Shown here: one piece after another, positions 42,394 through 51,798 of the stretch
Layout of the letters: every line of letters begins with the position of its first letter
Numbering within the stretch: the first letter of the stretch is position 1
Origin: Roseiarcus sp963767245
GTDB taxonomy: Bacteria > Pseudomonadota > Alphaproteobacteria > Rhizobiales > Beijerinckiaceae
DNA: 64,000 bases
Direction: 5' to 3'
Assembly (NCBI GenBank): GCA_963767245.1
Contig: CAVYDG010000017.1
Location: forward strand, 98,148 to 162,147
The notes under the pieces: generated by a model
Told to the model about the DNA's origin: nothing
The model's input: the letters and a program-made list of their open reading frames with translations, nothing else
Database searches by the model: none
Program-made: the position numbers and the translations under genes

Positions 42394-43359
42394 TCATTGA
42401 ATTGAGGCGTCTTCTTTCTCGGAGATCTCGGCGCCATGATCCCGCGCACTGCAAATTCTGATCTCCACCCCCGGTTCGCGTTCGGCACGGGCCCGCTGAG
42501 CGAGAAATTCCGCATGGTCAGGGTCGGATGCAAAGGCGAAGCCGGTCGGTCCCCAGGAGCTCTGACCAATTCCCCGCGCCCCGAGAGCTTTCAAACGCGC
42601 GGCGACCCTGCCGACGGGGACGCTACTGAAGCGACCGCCGCCCTGGGCTGGGGCGAAATGATCGCCGACAATTTCCTGTATCCTCGCCACGCCGTCACCG
42701 AACGCCTCGAAATCCTCTTCGGCGGCGGCGGGCAGGATTTGCATGAGTGTGCGGCGGCAGGTTTCGTTCGCCAGGTCGGCAGAAAAACGCGACAACTGAG
42801 CGAACGCGCGCATTTCCGCCTCGCCATGCGCGCCCTCGACGCTCGGGTCTAGGATCAGAAGAATGCGCCAATCCCGAGGGAAGTTCACCCACGCTACCAC
42901 CGGCGGGATCTCGGTCTTCGACCCCCTGCCAGCATCGACCGCCAAGCCGCCGCGCTCGAACAATGCAACGCCCACGCCCGAACGCGCGCCGCGATCAAGC
43001 AGGCGCGCATCCTCTCGCGCGTCGAGTGGCAATCGCATAAGCCGGCGAAACGCCGTCGCGATCGCTAGCGCGAGCTGAGTTCCGGAGCCGAGCCCGGCGT
43101 GCGCAGGGATGGCGTTTGAAATGATGAGAGTCTTATGAGTATCCAGGCCTAGACTTTCGCCGATACGGCGCGCAAGACGTTCGCCCCGCTCGCGCTCCTG
43201 GCCCAACACTTCAAAGCTCGGCAATTCACGGAGCTGAAGGCAGGTCTCGAACGCGTCGATTGCGAGACCAATCGATCCGAACTGACGGCCAAGATCTCCG
43301 GCGAGATCGAGAAAACCCAGATGCAGGCGCGCTGCCGCCGTGACCTGAACGCCTTTCAA
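42394..43359 (-). CDS. mptG: Beta-ribofuranosylaminobenzene 5'-phosphate synthase
   Basis: 321 residues of the GHMP-kinase fold: VTAAARLHLGFLDLAGDLGR at the N terminus, IPAHAGLGSGTQLALAIATA (the Gly-rich nucleotide-type loop), LLDRGARSGVGVALFERGGL and GIGQSSWGPTGFAFA. This matches beta-RFAP synthase, which joins p-hydroxybenzoate or p-aminobenzoate to phosphoribosyl pyrophosphate in the first committed step of H4MPT synthesis. It is diagnostic for H4MPT-using organisms. mtdB follows directly in the same direction. The C-terminal end is rich in charged residues and reads normally. Confidence 0.92.
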   Translation of the reverse strand: MKGVQVTAAARLHLGFLDLAGDLGRQFGSIGLAIDAFETCLQLRELPSFEVLGQERERGERLARRIGESLGLDTHKTLIISNAIPAHAGLGSGTQLALAIATAFRRLMRLPLDAREDARLLDRGARSGVGVALFERGGLAVDAGRGSKTEIPPVVAWVNFPRDWRILLILDPSVEGAHGEAEMRAFAQLSRFSADLANETCRRTLMQILPAAAEEDFEAFGDGVARIQEIVGDHFAPAQGGGRFSSVPVGRVAARLKALGARGIGQSSWGPTGFAFASDPDHAEFLAQRARAEREPGVEIRICSARDHGAEISEKEDASIQ

Positions 43360-43602
43360 CTGAGCGCCTCGCTTCGCGATCCGTTCGCCGCTAATGGCTT
43401 GGCGAATTCATCGGAACATTGCGAAACTTTGTGCTCTTTGCCAAGCGCTCCATGGCTCGCCGGCCGGCCGTTCGATGCCATTTTGCCGCGTGCCGGTGTG
43501 AGCCGGACGCGGACCCAATCGCAAAGTTGCGGCGACCCGTTCAAAATGCCACATTTGTCCTGATGAAGGATGGTGTGGCTCCGATTTAACGACAGGTAGG
43601 CG

Positions 43603-43803
43603 ATGGTCGAACTGATTCTGACGGTGTGCGCTCTGAACGCGCCGAGCCAGTGCGACGAACAGCGGCTGCAGTTCGTTTCGCAAGGGTCGCTGATGCAATG
43701 CATGATGCAAGCGCCGCCCTATATCGCCGAGTGGTCGGACCAGCATCCGGCGGAGCGCGTCACGCGCTGGCGATGCGCCTACCCCGGCGACCAGAAGATC
43801 TGA
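43603..43803 (+). CDS. Small conserved alphaproteobacterial protein of unknown function
   Basis: 66 residues: MVELILTVCALNAPSQCDEQ, RLQFVSQGSLMQCMMQAPPY, IAEWSDQHPAERVTRWRCAY and PGDQKI. Four Cys residues and the pattern MQC-x2-Q-x4-IAEW recur in short hypothetical proteins of Rhizobiales. There is no signal peptide of normal length. The start is preceded by GACAGGTAGGCG, a weak binding site. It is divergent from the beta-RFAP synthase gene across about 240 bp. Confidence 0.62.
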   Translation: MVELILTVCALNAPSQCDEQRLQFVSQGSLMQCMMQAPPYIAEWSDQHPAERVTRWRCAYPGDQKI

Positions 43804-44015
43804 TCGACGAGTGCGATCCCCCGTAAATCAGAGTGATTACGGACGAGAGATACGTGCGGTCCGAGACGACCATTAAGCGAAGGAGATCATAGCGCCACAG
43901 CAGGATCGGGGCGAAGACGGTCCCGCTGATAAAGATAAGCCGGCGCAAGAGGGGCGGGCGATCCGGGCCGGACCTCGCGCGCCCAGGCTCCGGAGATACT
44001 GCGACGGCGGTTCAT
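43760..44015 (-). pseudogene. Possible small membrane protein, frameshifted
   Basis: An ATG at 44015 with an excellent GGGAGGAAA site starts MNRRRSISGAWAREVRPGSP, which then soon loses sense. One base removed from a CCCC run restores LLRRLIFISGTVFAPILLW followed by RYDLLRLMVVSDRTYLSSVI, a membrane-anchored segment reminiscent of MotA/TolQ-like N termini. It sits downstream of fhcC in the same direction. It could be a real gene with a base-call error or a decayed one. The family is uncertain. Confidence 0.35.
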
Positions 44016-44102
44016 GCGCGTTTCCTCCCAAAGGTCGTCCGCCCCTCGATGAGCAAGGATAGCGTGCGCAGTGGCGAGCGCAAGCCGCGGCGCGGGGCAC
44101 GC

Positions 44103-44915
44103 TTACGCGTTGGGTAAGAGAATCTCCCCCTTGCCGAGCGCGGCAAGATCACCTGCCAAACGCCGCAAGGGCGGACGGAACAGTGTCGCCAGCTTCCCGC
44201 TTGCCTGGGCGATGTAATTGGCCAGAAGCCGCGCCGCGACCAGGTCATGTTCGCCGCAATCGCCGAAAGTCGGCGAGAAAAGCGTCGCGCCTTTTCCGAG
44301 AAGGATGGTGCCGCGGCCCATCAGATAGCCGGGCAGATCGCCAGCTTCGCCCCCGATCGCCAATGTGCCCGCAATCATGCGACTGCCGGCGTAGGCGCCT
44401 GCGCGGCCTTCGATAAGAACAAAGCCGCGCCTCAGGCGATCGCCGGCGCGGGGACCCGCGTCACCGCGCACATGCAGAAGACCGCCGCTCATGCCGACTG
44501 TCTCGCCGCTCAGCGAGCCCCCGAGCCGCTCACCCGCGTCGCCTTCGATGTCCAACGTTCCGCCCTTCATTCCAGAGCCGGCGAACGGGCCCGCGGCGCC
44601 GCGAATGGTCAGTTGTCCGCCCGACATCAGGCGTCCGGCTTCGACGCCGACTTCCCCTTCGACGCGGAGCGAGCCGGAGGCCATGCTCATGCCAACGCGG
44701 TCGAAACGCTCATCTCCGCCGTCGATGACAATTGTCTCGGGATCGCCCTCGCGGACACGGAAAACGTCTCCCACCGTGACGCACATGCGCGTCATTTGCA
44801 GTTCGATACGTTCGATCTCGGCGACCGTCTTGCCGACGAGATTTAGCGAGATCAATGGCGACAGATCGAGACGCTGGTCGGGAGCGTCGCGCAGCGAGAA
44901 GGTCAAGGAACTCAC
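44103..44915 (-). CDS. fhcC: Formyltransferase/hydrolase complex subunit C
   Basis: 270 residues from a GTG overlapping the fhcD stop (GTGA). The body is a right-handed repeat of short glycine-rich turns: LMSGGQLTIRGAAGPFAGSG, MKGGTLDIEGDAGERLGGSL, MSGGLLHVRGDAGPRAGDRL and MIAGTLAIGGEAGDLPGYLM. This is the beta-helix typical of formylmethanofuran dehydrogenase subunit C and glutamate-synthase alpha domains. In bacteria FhcC is part of FhcABCD, which transfers the formyl group and hydrolyses formylmethanofuran to formate. It is the last gene of fhcBADC. Confidence 0.93.
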   Translation of the reverse strand: MSSLTFSLRDAPDQRLDLSPLISLNLVGKTVAEIERIELQMTRMCVTVGDVFRVREGDPETIVIDGGDERFDRVGMSMASGSLRVEGEVGVEAGRLMSGGQLTIRGAAGPFAGSGMKGGTLDIEGDAGERLGGSLSGETVGMSGGLLHVRGDAGPRAGDRLRRGFVLIEGRAGAYAGSRMIAGTLAIGGEAGDLPGYLMGRGTILLGKGATLFSPTFGDCGEHDLVAARLLANYIAQASGKLATLFRPPLRRLAGDLAALGKGEILLPNA

Positions 44916-45823
44916 GGGACGAGATCCTTGAGATGATAATGGTGGCGGCCGAGCTTGCCGCCGTAATTGCCCGCGCCGACGCGCACTGCGCCTCGCACAG
45001 GGCCCAGTTCGATAATTGCGGCAAGCCCCGCTCGCATTGCCTCGGCAACAAAATCGCTGGTGAGGCCGTCGATAACGATCTCGAGCACTGAGGCGATCTC
45101 GGGACCAAGGTCGCTCTCCACTGCGCCCTTCAAGGTCGGGCAATAAGCGTCGTTGGTTGAAGCGCTCACGCCCTTATATTTCGATCCGACCTTCGATCCC
45201 GAACGCGCTATCCCGCCCGGAAAGGGCATGATGACATCCGCGACCTCGCGTATAGCCTCTACCGCCGCCTCGGTCGCCGCGAGGGTTTTTTCCGTGGTCT
45301 CTCCCATGAGAATGAGGTTGCCACCGCCGACGGCCTTCTTGGTGAGATAGGTGATTGATTCGCAGACGAACTCTCCGTCCATCACCGGGACGCGCCAGTA
45401 TCGGCGGGCTCCGAGCCGCTTGGCGATCTGCCAGCCGTCGCCGAAAAAACGAATGGCGTCACCGAGTTTGAGCTTGTCTTCCCCCGAGTCCAATCCCGCG
45501 TAGCAAGCCGAGCCGGGGCTGGTGAGCACGCATTGCCCGACACGGTTTTGCAGCTGTTTTTGCAGCTCCGCGGTCGAGACCGCAAACATGAGCACGCGCA
45601 CGCCGGGCCTGCCGTCCGGCGTTTGTTGAGGCGACAGAATGCTCTCGACGCTTGCCTCGCAGCCGCATGCGATCACCGAGGTGGCGAAACCCGTCATTGT
45701 CGTCGCCGCCTGAACCGCCCAGCGCTCGGTTGGCGCCGTAATTACGAGGGCGGTCGCGCGCATGTCGAAAGCTTCCGCGAACGTGTAGTCGATAGCAATT
45801 CCGTTGACCGTCAGCTCCGGCAT
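44912..45823 (-). CDS. fhcD: Formylmethanofuran-H4MPT formyltransferase, subunit D
   Basis: 303 residues starting MPELTVNGIAIDYTFAEAFD. Conserved stretches are AATTMTGFATSVIACGCEAS, TPDGRPGVRVLMFAVSTAEL, GQCVLTSPGSACYAGLDSGE, VGGGNLILMGETTEKTLAAT and PFPGGIARSGSKVGSKYKGV. The enzyme moves the formyl group from formyl-H4MPT to methanofuran. Its start overlaps the fhcA stop by 13 bases and its stop overlaps fhcC, showing tight coupling in the operon. Length is normal. Confidence 0.95.
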   Translation of the reverse strand: MPELTVNGIAIDYTFAEAFDMRATALVITAPTERWAVQAATTMTGFATSVIACGCEASVESILSPQQTPDGRPGVRVLMFAVSTAELQKQLQNRVGQCVLTSPGSACYAGLDSGEDKLKLGDAIRFFGDGWQIAKRLGARRYWRVPVMDGEFVCESITYLTKKAVGGGNLILMGETTEKTLAATEAAVEAIREVADVIMPFPGGIARSGSKVGSKYKGVSASTNDAYCPTLKGAVESDLGPEIASVLEIVIDGLTSDFVAEAMRAGLAAIIELGPVRGAVRVGAGNYGGKLGRHHYHLKDLVP

Positions 45824-47448
45824 GCGACCGCCTCAAACGGTTGCGGCCGCGAGATCGCGCCCTCGGGCACATGCATGAAATCGGACGGCAGTCCATAACG
45901 CGCGTCGTAATAATCCTTCATTCGCCGCTGCATTGAGGCTTCGGCCGCGGGCGTCACATGCAGCGCGCGGCCATAACGATAGTGCGTCACGGTGCCGTCG
46001 CGCACCACAAGCTCGCCGTCCTTGTAGACCAGAGCTGCCGCGCGGAACATTTGCGCGATATCTTTGTCGGGGCGATAGAGCGCGATATCGGCGCGGGCGC
46101 CTGCACCGAGATGGCCGCGATTGGGCAGACCCAGCAGCTTGGCGGGGGCCGCTCGCGTCATCGTCGCAATTTCGTTTAAAGTATATTCGCGCGTTAGCGA
46201 CGGAAGCGTCGTCACCGCCAGCGCCTCGGCCGGCAGGCTGGACGCCCACTCCGCCCGCACATCCTTGTCCATCAACAGTGCAAGGATCTCGGGATAGGTC
46301 GTGAACGGCGCGCCATTCGGATGATCGGTGGTGAAGAACACGCGCGAGGGGTCGTCGATCAGCAGGAAAAGCTCCAAGCCGACCGCGAATTGCACGGCGT
46401 TGTGAAACCCGCCTGCGCGATATTCGTAGGGCACAATGCCGACACCGTTCGAGTCCCCGTCGATGATCGCGTATTTCTTTGGCCGCGCCTGACCCTTTGC
46501 GGAGAATTGCCGCAGCACGTCGGACGAGATCGTTACCGTCTGTCCGAACATCACCTGCCCGACGTCGATGGTCACATTCTTGGCCGCGTTGACCGCTTCG
46601 GCGAGCTGGGGCGCGGCGGAGGAGAAGCCCTGCGAGCCTTCCTTGCCATAGCCGTAGAACTGAAGATGAGCCAGATGCAGCGGCAAGTCTTCCGCAGCTT
46701 CGATCGTCGCTAGCGCGGTTTCAAAGTTTCCCGGTAGCCCAAGATTGTTGCAGTGAACATGCAGAGGATGAGGCACGCCGGCGTCGTGGACCGCCTTCTG
46801 CAGCGCCTTGACGATCGCGCAACTCGTGACACCGTAGTACGGAACCACGTCGTCGAACGAAAAGCTGCGGATGTTGTCTTTGAACGCCGCGACGCCGCCA
46901 GCATTGACAACTTTGATCCCAAGCGCACGTGTCGTTTGCATTGTCCAGGCGATGTGATCGCGGAGCGCGCTCGCGCCTTCGCCCGAACGTAAGAGACCGA
47001 GCACAAAATCGTCATTGCCAAGGATCGCCAAAATCGCCTTGTCGATGATCGGCGTATCGGCGAGTTCGAGATGCGCGTGTAGAGCATGATGCGGCGAAAC
47101 CGCCGGCTCGACGACGGTCGTGAAGCCCATCTCTGCATAAAGCGGTCCTGTCTCGAACGTCGTCCAACCGACTTTGGAGAGGGGTGTCTCGGCAGGACGG
47201 TTCACATGGGCGCGATTGGATTCGGGCAGCATGAGGCGGGCGGTGTTCACATTCGCGCCGGCGATATGCGAATGGATATCGATGCCGCCTGCCATCGCGA
47301 TAAGCCCGCTGGCATCCACCGTTTCGTCCGCTTGGGCACCGTCTTGCGGGGCCGCGACGATTGCATCGTCGCGGATCCAAAGATCGCCGATTTCATCGCG
47401 CCGGTTAGCGGAATCGACGATATGGGCACCCTTGATGCGGGTCAGCAT
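45811..47448 (-). CDS. fhcA: Formyltransferase/hydrolase complex subunit A
   Basis: 545 residues of the amidohydrolase fold: AMAGGIDIHSHIAGANVNTA with the first two metal His, PLHVHCNNLGLPGNFETALA, LPLHLAHLQFYGYGKEGSQG, VFFTTDHPNGAPFTTYPEIL with the Asp, and a C-terminal IALYRPDKDIAQMFRAAALV. FhcA hydrolyses formylmethanofuran to formate. It overlaps fhcB by seven bases and fhcD by 13. No sign of degradation. Confidence 0.95.
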   Translation of the reverse strand: MLTRIKGAHIVDSANRRDEIGDLWIRDDAIVAAPQDGAQADETVDASGLIAMAGGIDIHSHIAGANVNTARLMLPESNRAHVNRPAETPLSKVGWTTFETGPLYAEMGFTTVVEPAVSPHHALHAHLELADTPIIDKAILAILGNDDFVLGLLRSGEGASALRDHIAWTMQTTRALGIKVVNAGGVAAFKDNIRSFSFDDVVPYYGVTSCAIVKALQKAVHDAGVPHPLHVHCNNLGLPGNFETALATIEAAEDLPLHLAHLQFYGYGKEGSQGFSSAAPQLAEAVNAAKNVTIDVGQVMFGQTVTISSDVLRQFSAKGQARPKKYAIIDGDSNGVGIVPYEYRAGGFHNAVQFAVGLELFLLIDDPSRVFFTTDHPNGAPFTTYPEILALLMDKDVRAEWASSLPAEALAVTTLPSLTREYTLNEIATMTRAAPAKLLGLPNRGHLGAGARADIALYRPDKDIAQMFRAAALVYKDGELVVRDGTVTHYRYGRALHVTPAAEASMQRRMKDYYDARYGLPSDFMHVPEGAISRPQPFEAVACRS

Positions 47449-48581
47449 GGCCTAGCGTCCGCCTCTCTGAGGCGCGCGCGGATGCGTTCGAGAGCCTCAG
47501 CGACGCTGGGCGCGCCGCTGCGCGCCGAGGCGGTCGTCGCGACCAAGGTCCCCGTGTCGGACGAATGCATGACCGCGTCATGATCGACGCCAGGACGCCC
47601 GACCGCAATGCGGACGTTCGGCTCCTCAGAGAACTGTGTCGTTTGTTCGCACAAAGCAATGAAGTTCACCGCGCTCCGCCAGGCCGGCGGGGCCGCTCCG
47701 AAGGCGGAGATCCACAATACGCAATCGGTTTCCCCAGACGCGATGAGTCGCTCGGCATTGAACCGCCACGGGTCATGGATTGGGTAGCCGCCGCCAAATC
47801 CGGTTCGCATCGGGAAACCGGTTGCCCACCCGCAAGCCGTCAGAACGCCCGCGCCATTGTCGGGCACGGCGACCGGCAAAGTCGAGAAACGGGTGGTTTC
47901 GTTCAAGTCGCGCACAATCCCATGGAGCATCTCGATTTCGAGCGCCCCCAGGCTCGCAGCGGTCCAAACCGCCATGCCGAAGCGCGCGCGCCTCACACCG
48001 CCAGCGAGCGCGTCGAGCGCGGGCAGGGAAATCTGGGTTTGAGCGACAGGCCGCGCTTTGACCCGCGCGCGCAGTGCGGCGAGATTGGCGGCGAGGGTAA
48101 CGCCAAGGCCAGCGGCGACGACTTCGATATCGCCGTCAAAGCCAGGAATCGTCGCGTCGGATCGGGGCGCCAGCCATACGATGCGCCGCTTGACGTCCGC
48201 GCCTTCCGGCTTGGCCGGCGGCACCAACAGCCGCTCGATCAGGTGAGGCCAGGCTTCTGTTAAGCCGGCGCCCACGAGCAGTACGAGGTCGGCGCGCACC
48301 CGCGCTTCGCCGGGCGTCGTTAGCATGATTCCGGTTTCGCGCAGGCAGTCGAGATCTCGCAACAGCGCCGCTGAATGCATGTGGTCGATGACTCCGCCGA
48401 CCCGTTGCGCGAGCGCGATGGCCGCCCTCGCCCCGTTAATATCTGCGCCGAGCCCTGCAATGAGGGGCTGGCGGCTTCGCGCCAAAAGTCGAGCCGCGGC
48501 CGCTGCAGCGTCGTCCAGCGATGCGAGCGCGCCGTCGATCGACGCTACGGCCTCGGCGCCGACTGGATCTTTCAGCGACAT
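47442..48581 (-). CDS. fhcB: Formyltransferase/hydrolase complex subunit B
   Basis: 379 residues related to formylmethanofuran dehydrogenase subunit B: ARLLARSRQPLIAGLGADIN, VIDHMHSAALLRDLDCLRET, DLVLLVGAGLTEAWPHLIER and TACGWATGFPMRTGFGGGYP. Like other bacterial FhcB proteins it lacks the N-terminal iron-sulfur Cys cluster and the molybdopterin-ligand Cys of the archaeal enzyme, consistent with the bacterial complex being a hydrolase rather than a redox enzyme. It is the first gene of fhcBADC and is divergent from the ATP-grasp gene across about 200 bp, which should hold both promoters. Confidence 0.92.
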   Translation of the reverse strand: MSLKDPVGAEAVASIDGALASLDDAAAAAARLLARSRQPLIAGLGADINGARAAIALAQRVGGVIDHMHSAALLRDLDCLRETGIMLTTPGEARVRADLVLLVGAGLTEAWPHLIERLLVPPAKPEGADVKRRIVWLAPRSDATIPGFDGDIEVVAAGLGVTLAANLAALRARVKARPVAQTQISLPALDALAGGVRRARFGMAVWTAASLGALEIEMLHGIVRDLNETTRFSTLPVAVPDNGAGVLTACGWATGFPMRTGFGGGYPIHDPWRFNAERLIASGETDCVLWISAFGAAPPAWRSAVNFIALCEQTTQFSEEPNVRIAVGRPGVDHDAVMHSSDTGTLVATTASARSGAPSVAEALERIRARLREADARPC

Positions 48582-48789
48582 ACGTTCCCGCCCGATTGGT
48601 CGATGTCAGCCGAGGATCGACGCCCGGTTGCCGGCAACCTCGGAGAATCGAGACTTGACTAAACAAATTTCGCGCCGGCAAGTTCAATCGCACCACGACT
48701 GATCCCAGCTGGCGACAAACAATAGCGTCCGCCGAGGAAATGCCTAGTCCTTGCCGCCAAGTTCTCGAATTGTTGAACATCGGCGTCGT
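48582..48789. promoter_or_regulatory. Divergent promoter region, fhcB / ATP-grasp-mch operon
   Basis: Two hundred bases between two opposed C1 operons. It must contain promoters for fhcBADC and for ATP-grasp-mch-orf5-orf7. I cannot assign the boxes by eye; no strong palindrome was seen. Confidence 0.5.
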
Positions 48790-49908
48790 ATGACGGTCCG
48801 TCCTGCAATCATCATTGTGGCCTATTCGGCACGTGCTCTCGCTGCGTCCGCCAAGGGAGCGGGATTTGCTCCGCTCTCAATTGATGTCTTTGGAGATGAT
48901 GACATGCGAGAGATGAGCTTTGCCTCGGTGAAGCTCGACGGCGGCCTGTCGGGGGGGCTTACGCTCGACAAGGTCGCCGGCGCTGTGGAAATGCTGATCA
49001 CTGCCCATGACCCGGTTGGGCTCGTTTATGGCGCTGGCTTTGAGCACCAGCCGGAAACGATCGCCGCGATCGCCCTTAAGACGCGTGTGTTTGGCAATGG
49101 TGGTGAAACGTTGAAGCGCGCAAAGGATCCGGTCAAACTCGCGCGGATCTGCGAGGCAAATGGGGTGCAGCATCCGCAGGTCGCGTTTGCCCCACCAGAT
49201 GAGCCTGGACTCTGGCTCAAGAAGAGGCGAGGCGGTGCCGGAGGCGCCCATATCGCCACCGCAGACGCCTCGAGCCGCGCTTCGCCGGACTCTTATTTTC
49301 AACGTCGCGTTGGCGGAAAGGGCATCTCGGCTCTTTTCATCGCTGGCAAGAGGAAGGCAGAGATCATTGGCCTCAGCATGCAGTGGATCGCGCCAACACC
49401 CGTGTCGCCGTATCGATATGGCGGCGCGGCCGGACCCGTCGATATCGACCCACGGCAAGCGGAAGAAATCTCCCGGTCCGTCGGTATAATTGCTTCCGAA
49501 CTGGATCTCGTTGGTCTCAACAGCGTTGATTTTCTGGTTTCGTCCGATGCTGTCTGGCTCATAGAGATCAACCCGCGCCCGGGGGCGACTCTGGACGTAT
49601 TCGAATCGAACGCGTCTTCACTGTTTGCGCGTCATGTCGCCGCGTGCGAGGGACGTTCTACACCGACGTCTACACGTTTGGCGTTCAAGGCGGCCGAAAT
49701 CGTTTATGCCCCTTGCGATATGGTTGCGCCCGAGCGGCGAAGTTGGCCGCATTGGGCGGTGGACCGATCGGCGCCCGGAACGCGCTTCTTCACCGGCGAC
49801 CCCGTGTGCACGGTGCTTGCCTCTGGCGTGACCGTCGATTTGGCGCGAGCGTGTGCGGGCGAGCGAGCGCGGGCAATCATCGCTCTCGTTCAGGAGGCGG
49901 AGCATTGA
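48790..49908 (+). CDS. ATP-grasp protein of the H4MPT gene set
   Basis: 372 residues: VRPAIIIVAYSARALAASAK at the N terminus, LVYGAGFEHQPETIAAIALK, LKRAKDPVKLARICEANGVQ, LWLKKRRGGAGGAHIATADA with the ATP-grasp Lys and Gly loop, and DLVGLNSVDFLVSSDAVWLI and EINPRPGATLDVFES with metal-binding Glu and Asn. It is a ligase-fold enzyme conserved beside mch in methylotrophs (compare orf17 of Methylorubrum), probably forming an amide or ester bond in the methanofuran or H4MPT side chain. The reaction is unproven. Its TGA overlaps the mch TTG start. Confidence 0.85.
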   Translation: MTVRPAIIIVAYSARALAASAKGAGFAPLSIDVFGDDDMREMSFASVKLDGGLSGGLTLDKVAGAVEMLITAHDPVGLVYGAGFEHQPETIAAIALKTRVFGNGGETLKRAKDPVKLARICEANGVQHPQVAFAPPDEPGLWLKKRRGGAGGAHIATADASSRASPDSYFQRRVGGKGISALFIAGKRKAEIIGLSMQWIAPTPVSPYRYGGAAGPVDIDPRQAEEISRSVGIIASELDLVGLNSVDFLVSSDAVWLIEINPRPGATLDVFESNASSLFARHVAACEGRSTPTSTRLAFKAAEIVYAPCDMVAPERRSWPHWAVDRSAPGTRFFTGDPVCTVLASGVTVDLARACAGERARAIIALVQEAEH

Positions 49909-50876
49909 GCGAGGTCGAGACCATAAGCGTCAATCGGCGCGCCGCCGAACTGACTGCTGCGCTAAGACGCGACGCCGCAATGTTAAATCTTGGCATCGCC
50001 CGCGGGCTGCGCGGGGAAACCCTGATTGATGCCGGCGCGAAGCATCGTGGCGGCATTGATGCCGGCCTGCGCATTGCGGAAATCTGTCTGGGCGGGCTCG
50101 GCGCGGTGCGGCTCGCAACGGATAACGCCACGCCGCGCTGGCCGTGGACAATTGCGGTCAGGTCATCGCAGCCGGTGATCGCGTGCCTCGGAAGTCAATA
50201 CGCTGGTTGGAGCTTGGCGCACGGGACTGGCAAGGACGCATTCTTCGCTCTCGGTTCAGGTCCGGCTCGGGCGCTCACGCAAAAGGAAACGGTGCTGAAA
50301 GACATCGGCTATCGGGACGAAGCCGATGTCGCCACGCTTGTCATCGAAAGCGGACGCCCGCCGCCGCCGGAAGTTGTCGACAAAGTGACGAGCGATTGCG
50401 GGGTCAAGCCTTCGGCTCTGACAGTGATTTACGCTCCGACGCAAAGCTTGGCTGGGGCTACACAGGTGGTCGCGCGGGTACTGGAAGTGGCGTTGCATAA
50501 GGCGCACGAGCTGAAGTTCCCGCTTGAGCGCATCGTCGACGGCATGGGCGCCGCGCCGCTCAGTCCACCGCATCCCGACTTTGTCACCGTTATGGGCCGC
50601 ACTAACGATGCGATCATCTATGGCGGACGCGCGCAGCTTTATGTCACCGGGCCGGCCGATGACGCGAAGCGTCTGGCCGAAGCGCTTCCAAGTCGCGCGT
50701 CGCGCGATTTCGGTGCCCCCTTTGCCGAGGTTTTCAAGCGCTTCAAGGGCAATTTCTACGCCATCGACCCCATGCTGTTCAGTCCCGCCGAGGTCATCGT
50801 TACCGCGATCGATAGCGGAGAGAGCTTTCACGCGGGCGCGGTGCATCATCAATTGCTCGATGCCTCGTTCGCGTGA
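49905..50876 (+). CDS. mch: Methenyl-H4MPT cyclohydrolase
   Basis: 323 residues from a TTG overlapping the previous stop (TTGA), with AGGAGG eight bases upstream; a longer frame before it overlaps the ATP-grasp gene and is not coding. Motifs are DAGAKHRGGIDAGLRIAEIC, QPVIACLGSQYAGWSLA, FFALGSGPARALTQKE, LVIESGRPPPPEVVDKVTSD and MGRTNDAIIYGGRAQLYVTG. Mch hydrolyses methenyl-H4MPT to formyl-H4MPT, between MtdB and the Fhc complex. It overlaps the next gene by 17 bases. Confidence 0.96.
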   Translation: MSEVETISVNRRAAELTAALRRDAAMLNLGIARGLRGETLIDAGAKHRGGIDAGLRIAEICLGGLGAVRLATDNATPRWPWTIAVRSSQPVIACLGSQYAGWSLAHGTGKDAFFALGSGPARALTQKETVLKDIGYRDEADVATLVIESGRPPPPEVVDKVTSDCGVKPSALTVIYAPTQSLAGATQVVARVLEVALHKAHELKFPLERIVDGMGAAPLSPPHPDFVTVMGRTNDAIIYGGRAQLYVTGPADDAKRLAEALPSRASRDFGAPFAEVFKRFKGNFYAIDPMLFSPAEVIVTAIDSGESFHAGAVHHQLLDASFA

Positions 50877-51798
50877 GACAGCAGCGCGCGGCGGGCACGG
50901 CCCTAGCGTCGTTGTCATCAGCGATCAGCGCGACTGGCACGCGCGCCAGATGGAAGCGGCGTTTGCGGCCATCGGCACGCCCGTCGAGCGCATCGATCTG
51001 GCCGATTGCGGGTTCGACACGCGTAGCGCAAGCGGACTTCTGCTGCCTGTGCTGGGATCGCGGCTGCCTGACGCTGTGCATGTGCGCACGCTGTCTGCCG
51101 GCTCATTTGAGGCGACCACCAAACGTCTGGGCGTCCTGCACGCGCTGTCGAAACTTGGAGTTACCGTCTGGAACGATGCGCGCGCCATCGAGCGTTGCGT
51201 CGACAAGTCGATGACAAGCTTTCTGCTTGCGCGCGCCGGCGTCCCGACGCCGCCGACCTGGACGATGGAATCGGAGGACACCGCGCGCGCCCTTGTGGAA
51301 CGTGAAGCTCCGCGTGGTCCGCTCGTGCTCAAGCCACTGTTCGGCGCACAGGGGAATGGCTTGCGCCTGATTCGACGGCCGGAAGACTTGCCCGCCTCGG
51401 AACATATCGCGGGGGTTTATTATCTGCAGCGATTTCAATCGAATGGAACTGAGGACTTCACGGATTATCGCCTGTTCGTCCTGCGCGGTCGGGTGATCGC
51501 GGCGATGATGCGCCGCGCCTCGACATGGATCACCAACGTCAAGCAAGGCGGCCAACCTGTGGCCTTCGCGCCAGATTCCAAGATGGAGCGTCTCGCGATC
51601 GCAGCGGCGGAAGCGGTCGGCGCCGCTATCGCCGGCGTTGACGTGCTTGTGGACGCCGACGGCGCGCCGACAGTGCTCGAGGTCAATAGCATGCCAGCTT
51701 GGAGCGGCTTGCAAAAAGTCAGCAAGCGCAACATCGCGGAGGCGATCGCGTCGGCGCTGATGCGGGCGGTCCGCCCGGTCCAACGGCGCGTCACATGA
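50860..51798 (+). CDS. RimK-type ATP-grasp ligase (orf5 of the C1 cluster)
   Basis: 312 residues beginning MPRSRETAARGGHGPSVVVI inside the 3' end of mch. The pre-ATP-grasp part is DWHARQMEAAFAAIGTPVER. The grasp domain has NDARAIERCVDKSMTSFLLA, PRGPLVLKPLFGAQGNGLRL, YYLQRFQSNGTEDFTDYRLF and VDADGAPTVLEVNSMPAWSG with the metal-ligand Glu and Asn. It is the RimK/MptN-like glutamate ligase always found after mch in methylotrophs (orf5), probably adding Glu to H4MPT or methanofuran. Its ATGA junction couples it to orf7. Confidence 0.88.
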   Translation: MPRSRETAARGGHGPSVVVISDQRDWHARQMEAAFAAIGTPVERIDLADCGFDTRSASGLLLPVLGSRLPDAVHVRTLSAGSFEATTKRLGVLHALSKLGVTVWNDARAIERCVDKSMTSFLLARAGVPTPPTWTMESEDTARALVEREAPRGPLVLKPLFGAQGNGLRLIRRPEDLPASEHIAGVYYLQRFQSNGTEDFTDYRLFVLRGRVIAAMMRRASTWITNVKQGGQPVAFAPDSKMERLAIAAAEAVGAAIAGVDVLVDADGAPTVLEVNSMPAWSGLQKVSKRNIAEAIASALMRAVRPVQRRVT